DNA from: an uncultured Peptoniphilus sp.
GTDB taxonomy: Bacteria; Bacillota; Clostridia; Tissierellales; Peptoniphilaceae
Assembly: GCF_946998875.1 (NCBI RefSeq)
Contig: NZ_CAMQAY010000003.1
Location: 1-64,000 of the forward strand
Direction of reading: 5' to 3'
DNA length: 64,000 nt
Shown in pieces: positions 8,834-17,672 of this stretch (its first letter is position 1; every line of letters starts with the position of its first letter). The notes below the pieces were generated by a model. That model worked only from the letters and a program-made list of their open reading frames with translations. It searched no databases and had not been told where the DNA came from. The position numbers and the translations under genes are program-made.

Positions 8834-8858
8834 AAAAAGACTGCGAAAGCTCACAGTC
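8834..8858 (-). terminator. Terminator of the rsmB unit, overlapping its stop codon
   Basis: An 8-base stem GACTGTGA/TCGCAGTC (one G-T pair) with a GCTT loop and a run of five T. The 5' arm overlaps the rsmB TGA. Confidence 0.85.
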
Positions 8859-10149
8859 AATTTTTTTCCATAAGAGTAATAGAAAATCCATCACTTCCAT
8901 CTGTCGATGGAAATAATTTTAAAACATCTCTATCTCTTAATTTTTTTATTTTGAAATTTTTATTATTTTCTAAAAATTTATTTACTACATCTTCGTTTTC
9001 AATTTTTGAAAGAGAGCAAGTTGAATATAAAAGTTCTCCCCCATCTTTTACATAATCCTTTGCCTTATCTAATATTTCAAGTTGAATTTCAGCAAGTGAC
9101 TTTATATCTTCTAGGTCCTTATTCCATTTTATGTCAGGTTTTTTTCTGTAAAGTCCAGTTCCTGAACAAGGGGCGTCAACTAAGACATAGTCAAACTTAT
9201 CTATAAAGTCTTTATTTAAAATTCTTGCATCATTTACCCTTGTCTCAATATTTTTTACACCAAGTCTCTTTGCATTTTCTTGGATTAGCTTTATCTTACC
9301 TTGAGATTTGTCGCAGGCAATAATTTCACCAGTGTTATTCATAAGTTCTGCGAGATGAGTGCTCTTTCCGCCTGGTGCTGCGCATAAATCTAACAGGCTG
9401 CTATTTTCCCTTGGATTTAAAAAGCTTGCGACTAAAATTGATCCCAGGTCTTGCACATAAAAATGTCCCTCATCAAAATATTTTGTGTCAATTATTCCCT
9501 TGGGATTTAAAATATTTAGGGCATTGTCATAAACTGTCTCCTCTATTTCAAAACCCAGTTCTTTTAGATTACTCATCAAGTCGCTTTTACTTGTCTTTAA
9601 AGTATTCACCCTAATTGTAAAGGGTGGCATTTCGTTATTTGCCTTTAAAAGTTTTTTTGTAAATTCTTCCCCATAATTTTTATAAAAGTATTCTGTATAA
9701 AATTTTGGATGAGAATAAAAAGTTGAGAGATTATCTATGCTGTCCTCAATCTTTACTTGTGGAGCATCCTTTTTGGAAATGCTTCTAAGAATTCCATTTG
9801 TAAAGGAAATTGAACCTCTATTTCCGTAAATTTTTGCAAGATTAACTGATTCATCTACAATTGAATAATCTGGCACCTTGTCCAAAAAATACATTTGGTA
9901 AATTGCCATCTCTAAAATACTTAGAATAATTTTGTGAATTCTTTTTATTTTTACTCTTGAATTTATTTTTATTACATAATCCAGGTAAGTTCTATTGCGA
10001 ATTACGCCTGTAGTGATTTCTTTTATAAAATTGTAATCTCTCTCATCAATATTAGATTTTTTTAAAATTTCAAGACTTTCTTCTAAAAATGCCCCCTTGT
10101 AGAGGACATCGTTAATAATCTGTAGTGCTTTTTCTCTTGGGTTTTTCAT
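8857..10149 (-). CDS. rsmB: 16S rRNA m5C967 methyltransferase RsmB
   Basis: A 430-residue enzyme: an N-terminal NusB-like RNA-binding domain (about 1-130) fused to a SAM-dependent m5C methyltransferase. Motifs seen are DLCAAPGGKSTHLAE (SAM loop), DAPCSGTGLYRKKP (motif IV cysteine) and YSTCSLSKIENE (motif VI nucleophilic cysteine). It is the last gene of the string priA-def-fmt-peptidase-rsmB and shares one base with the preceding zinc peptidase gene. The def-fmt-rsmB linkage is widespread in bacteria. Confidence 0.95.
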   Translation of the reverse strand: MKNPREKALQIINDVLYKGAFLEESLEILKKSNIDERDYNFIKEITTGVIRNRTYLDYVIKINSRVKIKRIHKIILSILEMAIYQMYFLDKVPDYSIVDESVNLAKIYGNRGSISFTNGILRSISKKDAPQVKIEDSIDNLSTFYSHPKFYTEYFYKNYGEEFTKKLLKANNEMPPFTIRVNTLKTSKSDLMSNLKELGFEIEETVYDNALNILNPKGIIDTKYFDEGHFYVQDLGSILVASFLNPRENSSLLDLCAAPGGKSTHLAELMNNTGEIIACDKSQGKIKLIQENAKRLGVKNIETRVNDARILNKDFIDKFDYVLVDAPCSGTGLYRKKPDIKWNKDLEDIKSLAEIQLEILDKAKDYVKDGGELLYSTCSLSKIENEDVVNKFLENNKNFKIKKLRDRDVLKLFPSTDGSDGFSITLMEKN

Positions 10150-10838
10150 TAATCTCTTCTTCCAAAAATGCTAAGTAATCTCAAAAATTGTCCAATTGCA
10201 ACTATTGTTGATGCTACATAAGTAAGTGCTGCTGCGTTTAAAACTTCTTTGGTGCCTCTTAAGTCTTCATCACTAATAATTCCATTGGCAAGTTCTATTT
10301 TTGCTCTATTTGAGGCGTTAAACTCAACTGGGAGGGTAACAATTTGAAATAAAACTGCAAAGAAAAATAGTGCAATGCCAAGTTTTGTAAAAAATACTGA
10401 GAAGAAAAATCCAAGTATTATTAAAAAGAAGGAAAGTTGAGTTCCTAAATTTGCAAGGGGAACTAGGGCAGCCCTAACTTTTAGTGGTACGTATTCCACT
10501 GAATCTTGAATTGCATGACCAACTTCATGAGCAGCAATAGAAACTGATGCAATGGAATTTTTGTAATAGACATCGCGAGATAAATTTAAAGTTTTATCTC
10601 TTGGGTCATAGTGGTCTGAAAGATTTCCATCAACTAAATTTATTTTTACATAATTTAATCCATTTCTATCTAAAATTTCTCTTGCAACTTCTGCCCCACT
10701 TAAATTAGTGGAAGAGCCTATTTTCTTGTATTTTTCGTAGGCTGAACTTATCTTTGCCTGTGCATAAAATGCGAGAATTAGACCTGGAAGTATATAAATA
10801 AAATAAGTGTAATCAAAACCGTAATAATATGGATACAT
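10149..10838 (-). CDS. Membrane zinc metallopeptidase, YugP family
   Basis: A 229-residue membrane protein of the neutral zinc metallopeptidase (YugP) family. A membrane segment at the N-terminus (about 9-25) is followed by a soluble part holding the catalytic SIAAHEVGHAIQDS motif (HExxH, about residue 103). Hydrophobic helices follow at about 125-175 and near 205-222. Members commonly sit between fmt and rsmB in Clostridia, as here, sharing one base with each neighbour. The substrate is unknown; membrane protein turnover is a guess from topology. Confidence 0.85.
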   Translation of the reverse strand: MYPYYYGFDYTYFIYILPGLILAFYAQAKISSAYEKYKKIGSSTNLSGAEVAREILDRNGLNYVKINLVDGNLSDHYDPRDKTLNLSRDVYYKNSIASVSIAAHEVGHAIQDSVEYVPLKVRAALVPLANLGTQLSFFLIILGFFFSVFFTKLGIALFFFAVLFQIVTLPVEFNASNRAKIELANGIISDEDLRGTKEVLNAAALTYVASTIVAIGQFLRLLSIFGRRD

Positions 10839-11764
10839 TATTTCCCTCCTATGACATAATTTTCTTCAAATTTATTTCCACGAAGAAAATCATCAATTCT
10901 CATGGCGCGCTTTCCCGGTGCTTGAATTTCCTTTACAGAAATGGCGCCATCTAATGTTTTAATAATTAGTTCCTTATCAGATTTTATTATTGTTCCAACT
11001 TTTTTATCTGATGAATTTTCTATTTCTTCTGCAGCAAAAATTTTATAAAGCTTGTCCTCATAGGAAAATTTTGCCCCGTAATGTGGGCTAAGTCCCCTAA
11101 TTTTATTTACAAGATTTTTTGACTTGTCATTGAAATTTAATAGCAAGTCATCCTTTAAAATTTTATCTGCATAAGTTTTTTTGCCTTCATCTTGGGGAGT
11201 GAAATTAACTTTATCTTCTTCCACTTCTCTTATAAATTCTTCTAAGAGATCAGCTCCCATAAGAGAAAGTTTATCTTCAAGCTCTCCGGCATTCATGTCT
11301 TTTATGTCAATTTCTTTTACAGCAGAAACTGCACCAGAATCAAGTCCTTCTTCCACTCTCATGAGACTCACGCCAGTTTTTTCTTTGCCTTCCATTATTG
11401 CCCTATTAATTGGGGCAGCTCCTCTTAATTCTGGCAGTAGTGATGCGTGAACATTAACAATATATTTTTTTGGAAGGTCAAGAATTTCCCTCTTTAAAAT
11501 TTGTCCATAGGCAACGACAACAATTATGTCTGCCTGGATTTCTCTAAGTTTTTCTATGGACTCCTCAGAATTTACATCATGAGGCTGATAAACTTCAAGA
11601 CCAAGTTCTTCAGCCTTAACTTTTACTGGAGTCTTCGTGAATTTTTTGCCCCTTCCCTTTCTCTTATCTTCTTGAGAAACTACAAGGGCAACTTGACCTA
11701 ATTTATGGAGCCTTTCTAAAATAGGAACGGAAAATTCTGGAGTCCCCATAAAGATAAATTTCAT
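10838..11764 (-). CDS. fmt: Methionyl-tRNA formyltransferase
   Basis: Formylates Met-tRNAfMet for translation initiation, working with the deformylase encoded just upstream. The protein starts MKFIFMGTPEFSVPILERL. It carries the formyl-transferase site NVHASLLPELRGAAPINRAI (Asn/His) and EEGLDSGAV with the catalytic Asp, then a C-terminal tRNA-binding domain (about 205-308). An in-frame GTG at 11767 gives one extra residue; it has the better Shine-Dalgarno spacing, but the ATG at 11764 matches the family N-terminus. The GTG would share one base with the def stop. Confidence 0.95.
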   Translation of the reverse strand: MKFIFMGTPEFSVPILERLHKLGQVALVVSQEDKRKGRGKKFTKTPVKVKAEELGLEVYQPHDVNSEESIEKLREIQADIIVVVAYGQILKREILDLPKKYIVNVHASLLPELRGAAPINRAIMEGKEKTGVSLMRVEEGLDSGAVSAVKEIDIKDMNAGELEDKLSLMGADLLEEFIREVEEDKVNFTPQDEGKKTYADKILKDDLLLNFNDKSKNLVNKIRGLSPHYGAKFSYEDKLYKIFAAEEIENSSDKKVGTIIKSDKELIIKTLDGAISVKEIQAPGKRAMRIDDFLRGNKFEENYVIGGK

Positions 11765-11766
11765 CA

Positions 11767-12240
11767 CTATTCACTCTCCGCTTCATACATTTCAATTGCC
11801 TTGTCTGTGTATAAAATTCCATCTAAGTGATCAACTTCGTGTTGAATAATTCTCGCCAAAAAGTCTTCAGCTTCCATGATTTTTTCTTCGCCCGCTAAGT
11901 CATTGTATCTAACTTTTATATCTTTTGCTCTCTTAACAGTTCCCTGTTTTCCAGGAACAGATAGGCAGCCTTCCATAGACACTTCTTCCCCTTCTTTTTC
12001 AAAAATTTCAGGGTTAATCATGTAAAATCTCTTGCCCTCTTCTTCCTCTCTATTATCTACTACAATAAGCCTCTTCAAAATTCCAACTTGAGGTGCAGCA
12101 AGCCCAACGCCATAAGCCACATCCATAGTTTCAAACATGTCGTCAATTAAAAGTTTTAATCTATCGTTGAAATTTGTTACCTGCTTTGATTGTTTTCTTA
12201 GTATTGGATCTCCATCCTCTCTAATTTTTCTTGTTGCCAT
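11767..12240 (-). CDS. def: Peptide deformylase
   Basis: A 157-residue iron/zinc hydrolase that removes the formyl group from nascent proteins. All three signature motifs are present: GVGLAAPQVG (about residue 44), EGCLSVPG (metal Cys, about 95) and QHEVDHLDG (HExxH, about 138). Length is normal for type I enzymes. It lies 4 bases after priA and directly before fmt, its functional partner. Confidence 0.96.
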   Translation of the reverse strand: MATRKIREDGDPILRKQSKQVTNFNDRLKLLIDDMFETMDVAYGVGLAAPQVGILKRLIVVDNREEEEGKRFYMINPEIFEKEGEEVSMEGCLSVPGKQGTVKRAKDIKVRYNDLAGEEKIMEAEDFLARIIQHEVDHLDGILYTDKAIEMYEAESE

Positions 12241-12244
12241 TTAA

Positions 12245-14587
12245 TCACCTAAAATCTATATTTAAAAATACTTTATTATCTTCTTCTATCTTGCTATTAA
12301 TAATTACCCTTTTAAGACCATATATTAACAAAGCTAAATCTTTTGGCTTAACTTTTACTGAAAATTTGGTCCTATTTATATTTTTTATCTTTGGCAACTT
12401 AATAAATTTTGTCACCATTAAATCTAAATTTTTTATGTCCATGGACATTTGCCTTAAAAATTTTTCTGCCCAAGCTTCAGTCAAACTTTCATCGTAGGAA
12501 GAAAATTCAAGCTCAACTAACTTTGTGTAGGGTGGGTATAAAAATAATTTTCTCTCTTCAATTTCATAATTATAAAAATCTTCATAATCTCCGCTGGCAG
12601 AATATTTTATAATTTCAGAGTCAGGACTATAGGTTTGAATAATAACTTGACCCTTTTTTGATGCTCTACCAGCTCTACCAGAGACTTGGGTTATAAGTTG
12701 GAAGGTCCTTTCCTTTGCCTTGTAATCAGAAATATATAGTGACATATCTGCTGCCACAATGCCAACTAGAGTTACATTTTCAAAGTCAAAACCCTTGGAG
12801 ACCATTTGCGTCCCAATAATTACATCAGCTTCCCTATTTTTTACAATTTCATAAAATTTATCATAGGAATCCTTCTTTGTCGTCGTATCCCTATCCATGC
12901 GAAGAACTCTCGCATCTGGAAATAATTTTTTTACTTCCTCTTCAACCTTTTGCGTGCCAACTCCAAATTGCTTGATGAATTTTGAGCCACAGCTTGGACA
13001 TACCTTTGGTAGTGGCTTTGTGCTTCCGCAGTAGTGGCAGATTAGCCTATTCTTTGCCTTGTGATAAGTCATTGATATGTCACATTCATGACACTTAATG
13101 ACTTCACCACAAGATCTACAGGATATAAAATTTGAAAAGCCACGACGATTTAAAAATAAAATTATTTGTTCCTTCTTTTTTAGCTTTTCTTCCATTGCAT
13201 TTTTCAAATCTCTGCTAAAAATAGAAATATTTCCCCTTATTAGCTCGTCTCTCATGTCAATAATTTTTGTATCTGGAAGAAAGGCTCCCTTTTTTGCCCT
13301 ATTCTTTAACTCACATAGATTGTAAAAATCTCTCTTGGCATAAAAATAGGATTCAATTGATGGAGTTGCAGAACCAAGGACAACTTTACCTCTATTTTTC
13401 ATTCTATTAATGGCAACTTCTATAGTATCGTACTTTAAGTTGTCGTGAAATTCATAGGATGAGTCGTGAGATTCGTCTACAATAATCATTTTTAAATTTT
13501 TAAAGGGAACAAAAACTGCACTTCTTACGCCCACCACAATTTTTACTTCGCCATTTAAAACTTTTCTGTACTCATCATATCTCTCTCCCGAAGAAAGTTT
13601 TGAGTGAATAATTGCAACCCTGTCGCCAAACCTTCCCTTAAACCTTTCAATCATTTGTGGAGTGAGACCAATTTCGGGCACAAGGACAATAACCTCTCCG
13701 CCCTCTTCTATTACCTTCGATGCAAGATTTAAGTAGACCTCAGTCTTGCCGCTACCAGTAAGACCATGTATAAGAGAAACTACTTTATCTGTTCTTAAAA
13801 TACTAGCAAGTGTCCTTTGTTGTTCCTCGTTTAAAGCTAATTTCTCTGTCACAAAATTCTTTTCCACTGGCTCCCTATTAACTTCTTTTTTGTATTCGCA
13901 AATTAAATCTTTCTTTATTAGAGTTTTTATTGGCGAATAAGAAATTCCAAGAAGAGACATGACTTCAACACGAGAGACATCTTTTTTCTCTTTGATAAAA
14001 TTAAAAACTTGGGCCTGCTTTTCACTTAAATTTTCTAAATTTTTTGGGTCAAATTTTTCTGAAAGCTTAAGATAATTTACAAGCTTTGGTTTAAGAAGAA
14101 CAAGTGAATCATACTTATATTTTACAAAGCCCTTTGCCCTTAATTTTTTTATGATTTTCTTTTCATCTTCCCTTAAATTTTCAAAATACTTATTTAAGTC
14201 AATTGAATTTAATTCTTCAAGTTCTTTTCCCTGAGGATATTTTTCCACAATAATTTTCTTTTTTATTTTTTGCAAATTTCCTGGCGGCAAAATTGGCGCA
14301 AAGGCTCTTGAGTAACCAATTAAATATCTATCTTTCATCCAAAGACCAAGTTCAATTAAGTCCTCTGAAATAATTGGCTCATCGTCTAGGACTGAATGAA
14401 TTTCCTTTAGCTTGTCTAAATGTTTACCAGAATAATTTGCATGCAAAAACAGGACGATACCAACTCGGTAAGACTTGCCGAAATTAACAAGAACACGCAT
14501 ACCTGGCTTAAGGTCATCTTTTACTAAATATGTATAAAGTTTATCGATTTTTTGAAAATTATTTTCTATAAAAATATCTGCAAACAT
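12245..14587 (-). CDS. priA: Primosomal replication restart helicase PriA
   Basis: A 780-residue DExH helicase that reloads the replisome at stalled forks. The N-terminal DNA-binding domain (about 1-100) precedes a winged-helix region and the helicase core with GLTGSGKTEVY (Walker A), VDESHD (Walker B), GSATPS and QVSGRAGRA (motif VI). Between the lobes is a cysteine-rich zinc region with paired CxxC motifs (CRSCGEVIKCHEC, then CHYCG and CPSCG). An AGGTGA Shine-Dalgarno lies 6 bases before the ATG. A hairpin overlapping the coaBC stop may reduce read-through into it. Confidence 0.96.
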   Translation of the reverse strand: MFADIFIENNFQKIDKLYTYLVKDDLKPGMRVLVNFGKSYRVGIVLFLHANYSGKHLDKLKEIHSVLDDEPIISEDLIELGLWMKDRYLIGYSRAFAPILPPGNLQKIKKKIIVEKYPQGKELEELNSIDLNKYFENLREDEKKIIKKLRAKGFVKYKYDSLVLLKPKLVNYLKLSEKFDPKNLENLSEKQAQVFNFIKEKKDVSRVEVMSLLGISYSPIKTLIKKDLICEYKKEVNREPVEKNFVTEKLALNEEQQRTLASILRTDKVVSLIHGLTGSGKTEVYLNLASKVIEEGGEVIVLVPEIGLTPQMIERFKGRFGDRVAIIHSKLSSGERYDEYRKVLNGEVKIVVGVRSAVFVPFKNLKMIIVDESHDSSYEFHDNLKYDTIEVAINRMKNRGKVVLGSATPSIESYFYAKRDFYNLCELKNRAKKGAFLPDTKIIDMRDELIRGNISIFSRDLKNAMEEKLKKKEQIILFLNRRGFSNFISCRSCGEVIKCHECDISMTYHKAKNRLICHYCGSTKPLPKVCPSCGSKFIKQFGVGTQKVEEEVKKLFPDARVLRMDRDTTTKKDSYDKFYEIVKNREADVIIGTQMVSKGFDFENVTLVGIVAADMSLYISDYKAKERTFQLITQVSGRAGRASKKGQVIIQTYSPDSEIIKYSASGDYEDFYNYEIEERKLFLYPPYTKLVELEFSSYDESLTEAWAEKFLRQMSMDIKNLDLMVTKFIKLPKIKNINRTKFSVKVKPKDLALLIYGLKRVIINSKIEEDNKVFLNIDFR

Positions 14588-14598
14588 TCTTCACCTAC

Positions 14599-14622
14599 AA
14601 AAGAGCTAGATTTCTCTAGCTC
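14599..14622 (-). terminator. Weak terminator or attenuator between coaBC and priA
   Basis: A perfect 8-base stem GAGCTAGA/TCTAGCTC with a GAAA loop, followed by only four T. It overlaps the last codons and TAG of coaBC, so translating ribosomes could mask it. Partial termination is likely. Confidence 0.6.
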
Positions 14623-15809
14623 ATAAGTTTTTTTACTCTATCTAAAATTTCCTTGGCAAGTTCTTGTTTACTCATAATTTCTAAGTCATCAGTGTTATTT
14701 TTGCTGATAATAGAAACTATATTGGTGTCACTTCCAAAACCTGCTCCCTTTTTCTTAATATTATTTACAACAATCATATCAAAATTCTTTTTTACAAGTT
14801 TTTCTTTGGCATACTCGTAAATATTTGTGGACTCAGCTGCAAATCCCACTATAATTTGATTTTTCTTCATGCTTCCATAGTGAGCGGCAATGTCTGGATT
14901 CTTTTCCATTTCGATTAAATTCATTTGACTGTCGTTACCCTTTTTAATCTTTTCTTCGCTATAAGATTTAGGTCTATAATCACTTGGTGCCGCAGCTTTA
15001 ATTAATACATGGCAATCATCAAAATATTTTCCAACAGCTTCAAACATGTCTCTTGTAGTTTTAACTCTCACAAAGTTATCAACCTTTGGAATATCTATTT
15101 TTGTTGGCCCAGAAATTAGAGTGACCTTGGCTCCTCTCTTCTTTGCATTATCTGCCAAGGCATAGCCCATTTTACCTGAAGAATAATTTGAAATAAATCT
15201 AACTGGATCAAGGGGTTCTACAGTTGGACCTGCCGTTATAACAACATGTTTGCCTTCCAAGTCCTTTTCCATTAGAGCCCTATCTATCTCGTCCACAATT
15301 TCACTTGGCTCAAGCATTTTTCCACTGCCATAGTCATTGCAAGCCAATATATCTTCTTTAGTATCTAAAATAATAACTCCTCTATCTCTTAGAGTCTTCA
15401 TATTTTTTTGATTAGCTTCAGAATTTAACATGACAGTATTCATGCCAGGCGCAAGCATAACCTTTGAGCGAGATGCCATTAAAACTGTAGTTAGCATATC
15501 ATCGGCAATGCCATTTGCAAACTTGCCAATTAAATTGGCACTAGCTGGTGCAATTACAATTATATCAGCCCACTTGGCAAGAGAAATATGCTCCACATCC
15601 ATGTTAAATAATTGATTGAACATTTCTAAATGGACTATATTATTTGACATAGTTTGAAAAGTTAGAGGCGTGACAAATTCACTTGCATTTTTTGTCATTA
15701 CAACCTTAACTTCTGCTCCTAATTTTCTCAGCAAACTGCAAATACCTGGAGATTTATAGGCTGCAATTCCACCTGTAACTCCAAGAAGAATTTTTTTACC
15801 CTTTAACAT
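14616..15809 (-). CDS. coaBC: Bifunctional phosphopantothenoylcysteine decarboxylase/synthase
   Basis: A 397-residue coenzyme A biosynthesis enzyme. The CoaC half (about 1-180) is a flavoprotein with GGIAAYKSP, the catalytic His in DVEHISLAKWAD, APGMNTVM and the substrate-recognition clamp with active cysteine LACNDYGSGKMLEP. The CoaB half has AGPTVEPLDPVRFISNYSSG and KMGYALA. Length and fusion are typical. It lies 1 base after rpoZ in the yicC-gmk-rpoZ-coaBC-priA order common to Firmicutes. Confidence 0.96.
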   Translation of the reverse strand: MLKGKKILLGVTGGIAAYKSPGICSLLRKLGAEVKVVMTKNASEFVTPLTFQTMSNNIVHLEMFNQLFNMDVEHISLAKWADIIVIAPASANLIGKFANGIADDMLTTVLMASRSKVMLAPGMNTVMLNSEANQKNMKTLRDRGVIILDTKEDILACNDYGSGKMLEPSEIVDEIDRALMEKDLEGKHVVITAGPTVEPLDPVRFISNYSSGKMGYALADNAKKRGAKVTLISGPTKIDIPKVDNFVRVKTTRDMFEAVGKYFDDCHVLIKAAAPSDYRPKSYSEEKIKKGNDSQMNLIEMEKNPDIAAHYGSMKKNQIIVGFAAESTNIYEYAKEKLVKKNFDMIVVNNIKKKGAGFGSDTNIVSIISKNNTDDLEIMSKQELAKEILDRVKKLMS

Positions 15810-15810
15810 T

Positions 15811-16113
15811 TTATTCCTCTTCTAAGTCTTCTGAGTTTAATTCTTCTATTTTTTCTTGTTTAATTTTTGCAATTAATTCTTCTTTTTCTTCTGCAATTTT
15901 CTTTTCATATTGAGAATCAGATAACTTTTCACCAAATTTAATCTTTCCAGCCATTATTTCTTCTAATGCAATTGTTACTGGCTTTTCACTATCTGTATCA
16001 ATAAGTTTTGGGTTTCCGTCAATTAATTTTCTTGCTCTCTTGGAAACTAGGATTGCAAGTTCATATCTAGAATTTGCAACTTCACTTAATTCTTTAAAAG
16101 ATGGTATAATCAT
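15811..16113 (-). CDS. rpoZ: DNA-directed RNA polymerase omega subunit
   Basis: A 100-residue protein. The conserved omega core is visible: SRYELAILVSKRARKL (about residue 16), then KPVTIALEEIMAGKIKF (about 44). These helices clamp the beta-prime C-terminus and assist polymerase assembly. A Glu/Lys-rich tail follows. It overlaps gmk by 4 bases and sits directly before coaBC, the expected position. Confidence 0.93.
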   Translation of the reverse strand: MIIPSFKELSEVANSRYELAILVSKRARKLIDGNPKLIDTDSEKPVTIALEEIMAGKIKFGEKLSDSQYEKKIAEEKEELIAKIKQEKIEELNSEDLEEE

Positions 16114-16730
16114 TTATTTCTCTCCTCTTCTGCTTGAACTTCCTTTTTGATATTTTTATGTCTTTTAACTCTTAGTTTTTCTGCTGCTATAATAGTTTCG
16201 ATATCCTTAACGGCATTATCTATTACATCATTTATAACAAAGTAATCATATTCACCAACAAAGTCAAGTTCTCTAAAGGCATTTCTATACCTTGTTTCTA
16301 TTTCATCTTCAGTTTCCGTATCTCTCTTAACAAGACGAGATTTAAGTTCATCCATAGTTGGAGGAATTAAAAATATGAAGACTGCTTCTTTGTATTTCTC
16401 TTTTACTTGTAAAGCTCCCTGTACATCAATTTCAAGAAGTACAATTTCGCCCTTAGCAATTTCATCAAAGACAAACTTTTTGGGAGTACCATAATAATTT
16501 GTGTGAACAAAGGCATGTTCCAAAAGCTCATCATTTTCTACCATTTTTTCAAATTCTTCTCTTGTGGCAAAAAAGTAATTCTCGCCATTAACTTCACCTG
16601 GTCTGGGCGTTCTTGTAGTTACGGAAGTAGAAAAAATTATATCGTCGTTGTTTTTCATGAGAGCCTCACTGACAGTTCCCTTTCCAGAACCTGAAGGACC
16701 TGATAAAACTAATAAAAATCCGCCGTCCAA
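16110..16730 (-). CDS. gmk: Guanylate kinase
   Basis: A 206-residue nucleotide kinase (GMP + ATP to GDP + ADP). The P-loop LSGPSGSGKGTV is at about residue 8. The GMP-binding segment TTRTPRPGEVNG(E)NYFF and EIDVQGALQV follow, with a lid around RLVKRDTETEDEIETR. The start is a TTG at 16730 preceded by GGTGAT; no closer ATG preserves the P-loop strand. A Lys/Glu-rich tail of about 15 residues extends past the usual end. Confidence 0.95.
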   Translation of the reverse strand: MDGGFLLVLSGPSGSGKGTVSEALMKNNDDIIFSTSVTTRTPRPGEVNGENYFFATREEFEKMVENDELLEHAFVHTNYYGTPKKFVFDEIAKGEIVLLEIDVQGALQVKEKYKEAVFIFLIPPTMDELKSRLVKRDTETEDEIETRYRNAFRELDFVGEYDYFVINDVIDNAVKDIETIIAAEKLRVKRHKNIKKEVQAEEERNK

Positions 16731-16749
16731 ATTATCACCATCCTATTTA

Positions 16750-17625
16750 TTATTCAACATTTTGCGCTTGCTCACGCAATTTTTCAATTTCAGATTTAAG
16801 CAGTACAACCTTGCTTGTAATTTCAATATCATTTGATTTTGAACCAATTGTGTTGGATTCCCTATTCATCTCTTGGATGAGAAAATCTAACTTTCTGCCT
16901 AGGGCTCCCTCTGACCTTATTATATCATTAAAATTATCTATATGTATTTTCAATCTAGTAATTTCTTCGTCAATGGAAAGCTTGTCTAACATAATTGCAA
17001 TTTCAGTCAAAATTCTATCTTCATCTATCTCGCTAGAGTCCAAGTATTCACTAACTCTTTCTCTAAGTCTCTCTTCATTTTCTTTAAGAGTAATTGGAGC
17101 TCTACTTTCTATAAAATTAGTAATATTTTTTATTTCTTCTAATTTTACTAGAAAATCTTCCTTAATTTTTTCCCCTTCAATATTTCTAGCTTCAACAAAA
17201 TCCTTGGCAGCAAGTTCAACTACCTTTAATAGCTCATCTTTAATGTAGTCGCCATCAAATTCAGCCTTTTGTGGTTTAAAAATATTGGGGTCTTCCATTA
17301 ATTTAGAAAAAGAAAGATCTTCTATCACTCCAAACTTTTCCTGTAAATCTTTACTTATACTAATATACTTATTTAGAAGCTCATAGTCAACATCAATTTT
17401 AACATCGCTAGAGTCTAAATATTCAAAATTTATAAAGACATCTACCTTGCCTCTTTTAATCTTACTTTTTATAAAAGATTTTACAGATTCTTCAGCATAC
17501 ATAATAGATGATGGCATCCTAACATTTATGTCAAGGTATCTATTGTTAACTGATTTCATCTCCACCTTTATATAAAAATCATGGCTTCTCTTTTCAAAAA
17601 GGCCGTAGCCAGTCATACTATTCAT
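16750..17625 (-). CDS. YicC-family endoribonuclease
   Basis: A 291-residue protein with the family's N-terminus MNSMTGYG and conserved C-terminus (LDFLIQEMNRESNTIGSK, then a final helix ending REQAQNVE). YicC proteins are known as endoribonucleases and stress-related proteins; the active-site Glu/Asp cluster is in the C-terminal half. It is followed after 19 bases by gmk. In many Firmicutes a small remA gene lies between the two; here no reading frame fits in the gap. Confidence 0.92.
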   Translation of the reverse strand: MNSMTGYGLFEKRSHDFYIKVEMKSVNNRYLDINVRMPSSIMYAEESVKSFIKSKIKRGKVDVFINFEYLDSSDVKIDVDYELLNKYISISKDLQEKFGVIEDLSFSKLMEDPNIFKPQKAEFDGDYIKDELLKVVELAAKDFVEARNIEGEKIKEDFLVKLEEIKNITNFIESRAPITLKENEERLRERVSEYLDSSEIDEDRILTEIAIMLDKLSIDEEITRLKIHIDNFNDIIRSEGALGRKLDFLIQEMNRESNTIGSKSNDIEITSKVVLLKSEIEKLREQAQNVE

Positions 17626-17645
17626 AAAAACTCCTCATAAAGAAC

Positions 17646-17669
17646 GAAAAGCACTATAAAGTGCTTTTC
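17646..17669 (-). terminator. Terminator after leuS
   Basis: A perfect 10-base stem GAAAAGCACT/AGTGCTTTTC with a 4-base loop. The T-run is contained in the 3' arm. It lies 4 bases beyond the leuS TAA and 21 bases before the yicC ATG. Confidence 0.7.
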
Positions 17670-17672
17670 ATT

